The notes beneath the pieces were generated by a model, which was given only the letters and a program-made list of their open reading frames with translations, did not search any database and had not been told where the DNA came from. A stretch of DNA of 64,000 bases from Theobroma cacao. Its lineage: Eukaryota > Streptophyta > Magnoliopsida > Malvales > Malvaceae. Every line of letters begins with the position of its first letter. The first letter of the stretch is position 1. The stretch is taken from assembly GCF_000208745.1 (NCBI RefSeq), contig NC_030851.1, forward strand, positions 7,923,313 to 7,987,312. The letters run 5' to 3'. Position numbers and translations under genes: made by a program. Below are positions 47,502 through 59,209 of this stretch, one piece after another.

Positions 47502-48556
47502 TAGGTCTCCCGTCTTCACTACCATTTCTTATTTTCTTTTTGTTTTTTTGGTCAAACCCTTCACCACCATTTCTGCCTCTTACTATTTGCACTTGAAAAT
47601 TAAAATCTTTAAAAAAAGAAAAATTAAAACCTTGGAATGGCACATTCCATTTATTCAAATACGTTTTACAGCCACCAAGCCGGACCAGAATAATCTGCTA
47701 ATCACATCAACGGTTTTGTATAAAAAATTTTAAGGTTGGATATCTTGCAATAGATATTTAATCATATAAACAAATTTCTAATATAAACAAGAAATTCGCC
47801 TCTCATTCATTACTTTTTAATAAACCTTTTAACATAAACTAGTATTATAAATCGTCTTCAGTCCAGAATACTGTCCAAAATCAGTTTCAACAAGATTATA
47901 ACAGACTGATTAAGAGTAGGTTCAACCCGATGGTAAAACTTGGCCAACTACATACTCAAAATTACAATAGTTCATGAAACTGCAATTCAACTCAATTCAA
48001 AATGGTCACCTAATAGGATATAAGTAGTAACTAAATTACATTAACTATACTAATTTTATCAATCCATTTTAACTCCAACTGCAAATTTCCTACAGAATCC
48101 GTTTCAGTACCCACTATTCAAATGGAAAGATCGAAAAATTGCACTAAAATAAAGTTCCAATATGTTGTGCTCTGAAATTTTCATCCATGTCTTTTCGATT
48201 TTCTAGAAATTTAGTACTGTGACCTTTTTGAATTTCAGAAACATAATTTGCTGGTGTAGACAACCAAGTAATAGCCAGATTTCATGCTTCTTCCACCTAA
48301 ATTCTGAAAAGCAATTTATACAGGTCGGTCCACTTTAATGCCAAGAGACAAATTTCATACAAAAATTTCTTGTAGATAACTAGTGTTTTTACAGAGTAGC
48401 CAAACCCAGAAACTGTTACACTTCATTGTTAGCCAATGGAAAAACATTCAGTTCTCGTAGAATATCCACACGGTTACTTTTGACCACTGGCAATACTGGT
48501 AGAATGCATTGCAATTCAGATTTTCAAACCTTACACACTGTTATCCAGACTCTCTC

Positions 48557-50342
48557 TCATACTCGTTTTGGTGGCACATACTGCACGTGCACTTCTTCAC
48601 ATAAATTCTGTATGAAGGAAAACAACTACTATCAATGTGCACAATACATAAACCACAGAAGAAAATGACTTGAAACTTTAGGCAAGTTGTTTTCTAGTTG
48701 CAAGAGGAAGTAGATATGCACTTAATAGACAAGTTGCTTTCCAGTGAAAGTTGATAAAATAACAGTAATAGCCACTGAGTTTCTTTTTGGTTTTATCATA
48801 AATACCAGAATTCAAAAATGGATAGCTGGATGGGCAGAAATTTAGCCAACATCTTCATTTTCATTTGCTCATTTCCAGCACCAAAATCATCAAATTTATA
48901 GCACATGGCATGGCTTAAAAGATAGATTGAACAGTTCAAGCAAAGTCCACCTCACAATACCTGTGTATCTTAGTAAAAATCATTAAATGTTTGTAAGAGG
49001 GAATAGATTATATTCCCATCACAAGATATTTTCTAGTGCAAATCAATAATATCACCTTAATAATTAAATATACAAATAACAATAAGATTGAATAGGAAAA
49101 GAAAAGATTTTGAACTGATCTATGGATGCCAAAGTGGTTCCCAGAGATGACACACGAATGAAGGGAAAAAGGAACTGCATATTATCATAGACCTAATGAT
49201 AAAGATAGTTAAATAGATCACATAACACATTGTGTTCCATATTCACCATTCTTGACATTTACTTTCATAAAAAGTGGTAAGCAGGAATAAGCTAACTGGC
49301 ATTATATTTCCAAGGAAATTAAAAAAAATTAGTGAATTGCACTCAGGAAGAGAAACCAAACCTGCAAGTCCTCTGGAAGTGCCTCTGAAACTGCAAGAGT
49401 GTAACAACCGGGGACAAATCTTCCTGAAATAGATTCAAAAAAATGTCACAAACCCAAAATGTATAAAAATCAGATATAATATTCTAATGTTTAAGGCATC
49501 TAAAATAAGGAAAGATATAAGAAGAAACGTATCAGAAAGCAGGAAAAAGGTAGAACAGAAGTTGAGTGATCAACTATTCTGTGGTGAAAACTATCATTGA
49601 AGCCTCAAGACTCTGGTGCCTTGTAAAGTCCAGAAGCATTCCTAGAGAGTTGATTAATTCAACAATCATCCTAGAGACGAGGTTTCAAATTCAAGGTTTT
49701 AGGCAATTGTATATGGACAATGAAAAACAACAGTAAATTAAGCTCACACCATAAAGTATCACAACAGAATTCTAAATCATACTAGCCTCCATTCTGCAAT
49801 CGAAGAAGGCTTTTAAACTTCCAAACAATTACTGGAATATTTCTCCACAGCAACAACAAAGAAAAAGAACCAGAAAACTTTGAAATGATATACAGGAACA
49901 AAATAAGTGTTGGACATACCAATTCGCAGCCAACGAGCAGCCCAACTTCTAGTCGGGTCCATAACAGAGATTATCCTAAAAACCCAATCAGAAAAAGCAT
50001 ATTCAAAAGCTACATTCAATATAAAGGTTTTCCCTTTTAAGGAAAAAAAAAAAAAGGAAAGATACCCATTGAAATTAGCAGTGGTGCAATCGACGACGCG
50101 CTCATGATCCTCATCCATCTTAAAGAATGGGCAGTTCTCACATCCGGATTCTCTAAACTAAAATTTAAAAAGCCATAAATTAATATATAAAACTCTTCGA
50201 GTATGAAACTGTTGAAAGCAAGAGGAAACCCTAACTCAAAACAGAAAAAGACCTGATCGTAGGTTTTGACGAGGCGGCAACGAAGGCAAGCCCTGAGCTC
50301 GTGGCCGAAGCTCGTTGGAATCTGAGCGGGCGCGCTTCCCAT
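48557..50342 (-). CDS. SPT4: Transcription elongation factor SPT4
   Basis: Small zinc-binding partner of SPT5. The heterodimer binds RNA polymerase II and promotes elongation in the nucleus. Five coding exons (50253-50342, 50066-50157, 49920-49975, 49362-49423, 48557-48607) give 116 aa, the plant length. It starts MGSAPAQIPTSFGHELRACL. The zinc site uses the CxxC pairs in ACLRCRLV and GCENCPFF. It continues with FKMDEDHERVVDCTTANFNG, IISVMDPTRSWAARWLRIG and RFVPGCYTLAVSEALPEDLQ. The last exon, only 17 codons including the stop, is separated by a 754-base intron and ends VQYVPPKRV, matching the conserved SPT4 tail, which confirms the distant exon. Confidence 0.96.
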
Positions 50343-51152
50343 TGCTCTTCCGTTTTCCTTTCCAGGGAATTCCCGGCTTCAGTCTTTTGCAACAAAAGGA
50401 AGAACGACAGAAGGATCTTTTTCAAGAATTTTGTTTGATTATTGATATTTCTTTTCGTTTCAGGACTCAACGAGGTACAAGCGATGCAAGGAGTCAAGGA
50501 GACGAAGTTACTGGAGCTAATTGTTCTCGGCCCTTTAGAGATGGGCTGGGGTTCGAATAACCTGGCCCAATCTCCAGACAATTTGATACTCACCAATTCT
50601 AGCAGTGTATATCACTGCAACGTTTGCCTAAACCATCCCGGTACAAAGTTTCCTTTCTTTTACAGTTCTTCTTGCAGCAATTAGCGACATTCAACCAATG
50701 AAAACCTTGTAACCATCCCTGCTTTTAAACGAATACGCTGCTTATATTTATTTTGGTCCTTTTACGGGTAAAAGCCTCACCAGTTAGGGGAAATTTATAG
50801 CAGCTATGGAAGTTCAGAAACAATTTAATGTACCTCAAGCTTTAACAAGCCATCAACAATACGCCAAGAATCTATCCTACTTTAGATTTTATGCTTTACG
50901 CCAGCGTTTTCGGAACCTAAAAAAAAAGGAAATAAAGTTGAAAATTAATCTAACAATGCCATAACCTACATCAGGATCAAAGGCCGTGAAGGAGAAGTAA
51001 TGGTTATCAAGCTAAATGTGTCATAGCAGATAGCTTTGGCTCTTTGCCTGCTTTTGGATGCTAAAGGACAGAAGCAAATGACTGTAGAATTTACACAAAT
51101 GTCAATGAAGGTGCTACAACTTGAGGAATTATTTGACAGCGTACAAATTGTT
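50343..51152. other. SPT4 upstream region and WDR26 3' UTR
   Basis: No extra gene seen. The open frames here (50315-50560, 50442-50684) are on the plus strand through the SPT4 promoter and show no known domain. Confidence 0.5.
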
Positions 51153-54100
51153 TCAGCTCCTTCCATTACAGTGGTGGATGGCACCATTGTTCTGATCTCT
51201 GTGTTTCAAGTTAAAGTGATCTAACCCCCAAATTCGAATAGTTCGGTCATCACTAGCAGAAGCAAGCATGTGAAGGTTAGCCGGATTCCAGCTCACACAA
51301 TTAACAGCTCCAGAATGTCCAGGCAGTGCCAATAGGAGCTCCCTCGAGCATCTGTGCCATATGTACACCTGCAACAAGAAAAAATACACCTTTATTATTA
51401 ATGCAAAGACATCTTCTTGTGCCATATGGTACAATTTAATCTATGATAAAAGCGAGAGCAACTAGAATTAATATTAGTTACTTAATAATAAACACAACAA
51501 ACTCAGAACAGTTAATGTAGATCCCACTAGAGTGAATATTTAAAAGGCTGACCATCATGCCGTTCACAGAAAAACATACACCTAAAAAAATGACACTAGC
51601 AGACTATTCTTGGACTTACCCATCAAATGCATGTGCACCAAAGTCAACTGACTCGTGAAAGTATAAACAGAAAACAAATTTTGCAGATAGCAACATTTTG
51701 ATAATAGTAACATCAAATCAGCTTTTCATGACATGAAAAAGAGTACCTGTGAATCCTCACTACCACTTGCAATAAAAGCTTGCCCCAAACCGCCAAAACA
51801 AGATCTAATTACAAATCGGGTACGTTTGTGACCTTTGTACTTCGACACAAGTTTAGGATCACCTTCTATGCTCCAGAGATGGATTTCTTGGTTTATAAGA
51901 TTGACCAGTAAGAACTTATTGTCTTTTGATAATGAGAATGAAGTAATCATGTCCACCTCTTCAATCAGTCTCTCAAATTTTGCTTCCCTGTCGAGCAATA
52001 GTATAGCAGATTCTCTGCATATGCTTATGATCCTCTTACCATCATCAGTTACGGCCATATCCGAAATTTTAAGTGTCCTCTGTCCTTTCCAGCATTCCAG
52101 CTCTCTTCCATCCATATCCCAGAGGCAGATGCTCCTGTCGGTCATCCCCGCAAATATCCCTCTACCATCAGGAAACCATCCACAAGAAATCAAACCTACA
52201 CCAGATTTTTCATAAACATGGAGGCATTCCCCAGAACTGACATCCCAACGCCTGATACCCTCCTCTTGTCCACAAGTAAGGATTTGGCTATCATCCGGGC
52301 TCCATGAAACGGTTAATACTGGTTTCTGATGGCCGCATAGAGTATGCTTCAGAGATCCTTGACCATTTTCGTTAAACTAAAAAGTTAACAAAGAATAAAG
52401 AAATAAATTAATTAATCGAAAGAGGATAGTTTGAAGTTGCATGCATGATTATCAGAATTGTAGGATATGGTAATACTGCATATAAACTTTGAACTCTCAA
52501 TATATTCATTTTAAAACACGTAATTTCCTCAAAATATGCTTACGAGAGCCTAGCTCAATCCATACCCACTAAAATCCTTATTTATGGGATCAAGAGCAGT
52601 GGTTCAAACCTCTGCAACAGCAAGGAACACTAACACATTCCATGAAAATGACAGACATAAAAATTTGCATGTCAATATGCAAAAGAAATATGAATATTTA
52701 CAGCTAATTATTTCAAATCCAATAACATGGGAACCATTGACGTTGCATAGCACAAGGTGTCTGTCTATGCCCAACATTGTTCAGTCATAAATTATTTATT
52801 GTCACTGAATCATAAAAAATTAACCAATATGCAAACTCTAGCACATATCATTTGATCTTATCCATGTTTCTTCTTTAGCATACAACAATTACAACTTCTG
52901 ACAAAAAGGGAGCAACAGGGCACATAAGGGCAGAATCCCACAAATGAGTGCTGCCTAAAACATAAGAACCTTGGAATAGGATATGAAAGGTCAAGGCAAA
53001 GCCAGTTATAAAGAAATAGATTACCTCCCATATAATTGCCAACTGATCCTTGGATGATGAGGCCAAATATTTGCCATTGTGTGAGAATTGCAAAAACCAA
53101 ACTTCATCATTGTGCGCTTGTAGTATCTATTTCATTTATATAAACAGAAAATTTTCACACTGGCATTCTTTTGTTAGTTAATGAGAATCAAATCCACAGT
53201 ATGCATTATGAGAGACGATATGAGGTATTAGAACAGAAGCAAAAATTTAAAAAAAAAAACATATAAGTCTCTTGATCATAAAACCAAGTTGAAATTAACA
53301 GCAAGAGTAAAAACACGGAAAGAATAAAAAGATTAGTGCTGAACATAGCTGCACTCCTAATCAAAAGGGGCAAATTCTCTACAGCATAATACCATGAACC
53401 AACACAAATAACTATTTCCACATGCTAGAGCTTGCTAGATCAGTAACCAGAATATATTACACCCTAGACCCAAAAGCTGAAGTCCAATTTATTCTGCGAA
53501 GAGAAAGGGCAGCTATAAGGAGTGCAAAGGCAGCAAATTAAATTACCATCAACTTGAAAAACTCTAACCTGCAATGTCTGGGAAGGAATCTGACTTTTCC
53601 CACAATAATGATCTGAGTACAAAGAAAGATCACTATCTGAGGCATTATGGAACGCACAAGCCCCTCGTTGAACATCAAGTGCCCTTTCAACAAGATGTTC
53701 TAACCTTTTTTCAGGAATCATAACTGCGGCAGGAAGCAACTTTTGTAGTTTTTCCAGAATCTTTGCCCTTGACTTCGTCCCCTCACTATCTTGACCAGAA
53801 ATCCCAAGTCTTACACATTGCAAAGGAGAGATGATACAGGCAGCAAGCTCATGAACCCGGTTCATATTGATACGAAGAGGCACAATCTCTTTCCTTAGCG
53901 TATCCAATGCAGCAGTGACGTTTTCCATTTTCAGAAGTTCAAGGAACTTCTGTTCCAATATCAAGAAAGATGCTGATTTCACAATTGTTTCATCTGAGAC
54001 ACCAATCATATGCAATGTGGCAACACTATCATCCCACTTCCCATCTGTCACTTGCTGCATAAACAAATTAACCACTGGAGAATGCAACGGTATTCCAGAC

Positions 54101-54366
54101 TCCTCCTCTAGAAGGGCACCACTTTTGTCATAACCAAGCGAGTACAATGCCCTAGTTATAAGTTTAATAAATTCAGCCTTTTTGATAACACCTTTTGAAC
54201 CTATTGTTTCCCCATCCCCTTGGGAGGTTAGAGGCCTAGCCATCTGGGCTCCCAAAGAGCAAGAAACAGGTTCTGCAGTCAAATGATCCTCTGGCGAGCT
54301 CTTTGATTCGTCCAAGGGCCCTTTCACACGTTTCAAGGGTGGTTCGGTATCTTCTATCACTCCCAT
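51153..54366 (-). CDS. WDR26: WDR26/GID7-type protein: LisH, CTLH and WD40 domains
   Basis: Plant homologue of WDR26 and yeast Gid7, a scaffold and substrate-recruiting subunit of the GID/CTLH ubiquitin ligase; in plants it is linked to stress and hormone signalling. Four coding exons (53569-54366, 53025-53126, 51747-52376, 51153-51368) give 581 aa. The first 265 residues carry an acidic N-terminus, LisH ([20 protein letters not shown]) and CTLH ([25 protein letters not shown]). WD40 blades follow: [82 protein letters not shown], and the last, [21 protein letters not shown] donor near 55150 and an acceptor near 54397 suggest a 5' UTR intron. The domain call is firm; the exact paralogue is not. 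Confidence 0.94.
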
Positions 54367-54396
54367 GAAATGCCTAACTCAGCCCATAAATTTCCT

Positions 54397-55150
54397 ACAA
54401 GTCAAAAAGCAAACAAATTATTATGGTAGCAATCACATTTGAGTAGTAGCTAAGAAACAGTATAGCTGGTGCAAAGGCTCCACGATTTAACAAGAATAAG
54501 AAGCCTAACATCAAGCATTTAATTGATTGACAATAACATTTTAATTGTAACATAACAGAAAAAGAAAAGTTTCAAGCAATAATTTTCTAAATATAGAAAA
54601 AGGGGACAAAGAATTAGTTGTAAGTAACAACAACCTATTGCCCTTCTCAGTCGTCAGATTAAGGACTCATTTGACTAAGACAAAGAATTTTTGTACTATA
54701 AGTAATCAGATTAAATCAACCCAATACAGTTTAATTGATGCGAATTATTTATTTCATAGTAATTTTAGCATGGCATAATTGATTGTTTCTTTGTTAAACC
54801 ATACTTTGCTAAAATGAGAATAAAAACAAATCTCCCAACAACAAAACCCAGCAACCTTCCAAAGAAAGAAAATTATAAATCATAAAGAAGGAAAGAAAAG
54901 GGATAATTCTAGTGAAATTTTATGTTCTTGATAAGTAAAATAGAGATTAAATAAAATAAAATTCCTACTAAAATTTTTTTTAAAAAAAGTTCATTCAAGA
55001 AAGACAGGCAAATTCAATGATGAACAAAAAGAAACAAAAATTTCCCCATAAACAATTCGTCAAGTACGAGGATTAATTATAATAATTACAATCCAGGAAG
55101 ACAACAACAAAGACATGAAGACCTTTTTTTGCTGGAGAAGAGAAATAATT
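54397..55150 (-). other. Probable 5' UTR intron of the WDR26-type gene
   Basis: On the minus strand a donor (TTCCG|GTAGGTAAT area near 55150) and an acceptor (ACTTGTAG near 54397) bracket AT-rich DNA immediately upstream of the coding start. A pyrimidine-rich leader lies at 55150-55330. Inferred from signals only. Confidence 0.45.
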
Positions 55151-55330
55151 ACCTACCGGAACGCATTCCCAGTGAAACGGAACGGAAAAGAGAGGAAGAA
55201 GCCAAATTGCAGTTGGTATTAAAGAGAAATGTGAAGGAGAAGGGAAGGGAGGAGAAGAGAAAGGGGGGAATGTAGATTGAAGGAGAATACCGAAAAGCAC
55301 CACCACCGAAAGCTATGTATAGAGAGCATA

Positions 55331-56126
55331 GAGAACAGTGACAAATTAACAATTACTAAACATTCTTTTTCCTTTTAAGTAAGAAAAAATTGAATTTAAT
55401 ACCACTACTCTAATCCTTTTTTCTTTTCGGTTTTCTGTTTTTGTTTTGTTAACCAGTTGGCAAATGCCAAAGTAAAAAGATTAAAAAAATTGAATTACAT
55501 TATATTAAGATTAAATTAAAAAAATATAATGATTTAAAACTTTGTAATTATTTTAAAAATAAAACTTTATCTTTTATTATATTTAATCAAAATTTTTATA
55601 TTTTTATTTTAAATCATATATAATTTTTTATTAACTATTATTAATTAAAATATATATTTATTATATTTTATATAACATTGACGCAATAATAATGAATATA
55701 AAAAATTACATGATCATATTATCGTGTTATAATCAATCACGTGACATTTCATTATATATAATTATAAGTAAAATTTTTAATAATAATAATTATTTATTTA
55801 TTTATAATAAAAATAATTAATTTAATATATAATAAAAAATATTAAAATTTTCTTAATAATTTAAATTTTTCTTTAAAAAAAATTAAGCTTTGGGTTGGAC
55901 GATAGGGTCCCAACCCCCAAACCGCCTGGCCACCTGCAAGGTGCGGCCCACGCGGGATGTTGCTGCAGACTGCGGTACGACAAACAATTGCTTGCTGGGT
56001 GTCGTGCGCGTGAAGCCTGCGCCAAATGACTGTTCGATCTTTTTTTTTTTTATTTAAAAATTATTATAAAGTTTTTATAAAAAATAATAATTTTTAAAAT
56101 TAAATTAAAATTATTTGATAAGTGTC
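55331..56126. other. Very AT-rich intergenic DNA with a GC-rich patch
   Basis: Mostly A/T homopolymer-like sequence. A sharply GC-richer patch lies at about 55890-56030 (for example CACCTGCAAGGTGCGGCC). Bases 56045-56125 resemble the core of the adjacent palindromic element. No gene. Confidence 0.5.
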
Positions 56127-58360
56127 AGTTTTATTTGATTTATTTTTAATTTATTCACTATTTAAAAGTAAAAGCTGGATCAAATAAGATTTCATGAAAA
56201 GTTTTTAAAAAAATATTTTTTTAAATAAAATTTAAAAAAAACTTAAAAAAAAGCTCAAATTCAAAACTTTTTATTTTTTGTTTCACATCAGTTTATTAAG
56301 AGAGTTTTTTTTTTCTCAAAAAGATCTCTTTCAAAAAATACTCCCCCTCTCTCCTTATCGATCTCCCTTTCCTCTCTCCTTTTTTGCAAATCATCATTTT
56401 CGGTTCTTTTTATTCTTACAAAAATTTTAAAAAAATAAAATCTAAAATTCAAAACTGCATTCAGGTATTTTTTTTTTCTTTCTATTCTGTTTTTCGTTTT
56501 ATTTTCTATCGTTTTTATTGAACTTTGAAAACTCTCTTTATTAATTGATATTTCTCAATTTATTGTTTGATATAACAATTATATGATATTTATTTATTCT
56601 TAACTTCCTTATGATGTATATAACATTTGATGATTATGATTGAAATAATTAATCAAATAAGTCATTGGTTGTTGAGATAAATTATATGAAAATTGATATA
56701 ATATTTGTTAAAATAATATTGTTCATAAAGGTAAACTTTATTGGTAAGGACATCAATTGCTAAATGTGATTTTCCTAAATTATTACTCTCATTTTATACT
56801 TCTCTTTTTTTTTTTTTGAATTTTCCTCTATTATTAAGATTAAGGGTTTTAGTAGTCGATTGTTCTTTCATATATTTTTTTATGATTTATTATTAATTAT
56901 AAACTTTCTATTATATACAAATTTTTATATTTTCAAAAATTTATTTTAAATAGATAAAAAATAAAGTTAATTTTTTTATTTAAAACAAAGAAATTAGTGA
57001 TTAATAAAAAGTTATTTGTTAAATATCCTTTATGATAATTTTAATTAAAATTAGAGTTTATATTAGTTGTTTTGTCAAATAATTTTTAGAGTTTATATAA
57101 ATTGTTTTGTCAAATAATTTATTTATAAAACAGAGCTTATAAAAAGTAAATTTACCAAACAACTTTAACTCAATTTTAAAAACTATTATTTTTCATAAGA
57201 GCTTTATAATAGCTTTTAAGTTGAAAAAAAAGTCAGGTCAAACATGCTCTAATATTATTTTTCATAAGAGCTTTATAATAGCTTTTAAGTTGAAAAAAAA
57301 GTCAAGTCAAACATGCTCTAAATTTACTTTTTATAAGCTCTTTTTTATAAATAAGTTGCTTTGCAAAACAACTCAAATAAATTTTAATTTTAGTTAAAAT
57401 TACCATAAAAGGTATTCAATAAATAACTTTTTATTAATCAAGAAGTTCTTTGTTAAAAAAAATATTAACTTTATTTTTTTTTATTTAAAATAAATTTTGA
57501 AAATATAAAAAAGATTTTTATATAACATAAAGTTTATAATTAATAATAAATTATAAAAAAGAGATGATTAATAATAAATCATAAAAAAGAGATGAAAGAA
57601 AGCAATGAGTCTACTACTATAACCCTTAACCCTAACAATGAAGGAGAACTCAAAAAAGAATAAGAGAAGTCTAAGATGGTTGTAATAATTTAGGAAAATC
57701 ACATTTAGCAATTGATGTATTTATCAACAAAGTTCACCTCCATGAACAATATTATCTCAACAACCATAATAAAAAAATACTATCTCAATTTTTGTCTAGT
57801 TTATCTCAACAACCATTGATCTATTTAATTAATTATTTCAATCATAATCATCAAATATTATATACATCATAAAGAAATTAAGAATAAATAAACATCATAT
57901 AATTGTCATATCAAACAATAAACTGAGAAATATCAACTAATAAAAAAAGTTTTCAAAGTCTAAAAAAAAAGATAAAAAATAAAATAAAATAGAAAGAAAA
58001 ATAAGAAATAATACTTGAATGTAGTTTTGAATTTTGGATTTTTTTTTCTTAATTTTTGTAAGAACAAAAAAAAAAAAACTCTAGAATGATGCATTGCAAA
58101 AAAGGAGAGAGGAGAGGGAGATCAATAGGGAGAGAGGAAGAAAGTACTTTTTAAGAGAGGATCTTTTTTGAAAAAATAACTCTTCTAATAAATTGACGTG
58201 TTTATTTAAAAAAAAAAAAAGAGAAAGCTCTGGAGTTTTTTTTTAGATTTTATTTTTTAAAAAAAAGTTATTTTTTTAAGAGCTTTTCATGAAATATTGT
58301 TTGACCCAACTTCTGCTTTTAAACAGTAGATAAGTTAAAAATAAGTTAGACCAAACGAGT
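56127..58360. mobile_element. Large palindromic (foldback) element, about 2.2 kb
   Basis: The left arm (56127 to about 57170) matches the reverse complement of the right arm (about 57322-58360) nearly end to end. Paired landmarks: TTTAAAAG(C/T)A(A/G)AAG near the tips, TTTCATGAAAAG, the ATCTCCCT/AGGGAGAT tract, the GATGTATATAACATTTGATG pair, AAATGTGATTTTCCTAAATT and AACTTTATTTTTT. The centre (57184-57321) holds two 69-bp direct repeats. There is no coding capacity, so it is non-autonomous. The outer right tip reads, in reverse complement, GTACTCGTTTGGTCTAAC. Ends are approximate and no target duplication was resolved. Confidence 0.75.
57184..57321. repeat. Two 69-bp direct repeats at the palindrome centre
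   Basis: Unit 57184-57252 and unit 57253-57321 both run from TATTATTTTTCATAAG to AAACATGCTCTAA. They differ at one base (AGTCAGGTC against AGTCAAGTC), 68 of 69 identical. Confidence 0.95.
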
Positions 58361-59209
58361 ACTTAGTCGTGTTGCTTACTCAGTTAGATTTGCTCCGATC
58401 TTGGAAATTGAAATTAGGCTTGGAATAACCAACAAGGAGTTTTTTTAAAAAAAAATTAGTAGTTGCATTATATTATCCTAAAGAAGACAATAAAGAAAGA
58501 AAAATTAGGAGAGACGATAAGATTTGTGGTATCTTGTCGTGTAGGTAATGTTTTTACCGCAAATGCAAATAGAATTGAATATGCAAAAGGCATTTATTAG
58601 CATATGGCTATCATACACAAAAGAATATTCCTTCCCCTTTGATTCGGGAAATGAGAATACCACCATTTTAGGTTATAATATAGCTTTCTGTATTCATATG
58701 GCTGCTTTTTTTTTTTTCTAATATTTGTTGTCTCATTTTCATGGAAAGGCCAGTTGCCCATTTTCATTTTCAAATTATAATATGAGATAGATATATGAAA
58801 TAAATTTGGTTATCCCACGCCACCTACAAGCTTGCATAAATACTTGTACTTTGGTCAGGCTGCCATCAATGAACAATTCTAAAGCCTAAATTGCTCCTTT
58901 TCTGTTGGTTTTACTCCCCATTCTTTGTAAAAGTGATTGAATATCTTCGTCTGTAAACTCATTTTCAGCTTTTAGCATATGCTGAAAGTTCCTGTATAAA
59001 ACTTAAAATCCTAAAATAAATTAATCTAACTAAAACTCTTTATGAGATATCAAACAAATAGACTGTTGTATGAATAAATTTTCAGATGAAGAAAATGATT
59101 ATATCTGTAACAATAGCCCTACACTGTTTAGAACCACCACACCAATTGCTTCCGATGCTCTTGCCATATCACCACAGGTAGCCATCAAGATGGAATCGAA
59201 GGCCAAAGG
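58361..59209. other. Intergenic region and lipoyl synthase 3' UTR
   Basis: AT-rich DNA followed by the presumed LIP1P 3' UTR (about 58850-59209). No gene, RNA or repeat recognised. Confidence 0.5.

Larger units (their letters stand above)
46480..48556. other. Intergenic region between pyruvate kinase and SPT4
   Basis: Pyruvate kinase promoter, a CG-richer patch (46700-46870), an ATT microsatellite (46941-46960), an unrecognised 92-codon plus-strand frame (47223-47501) and the SPT4 3' UTR near 48557. The rest is AT-rich with no recognised feature. Confidence 0.5.
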
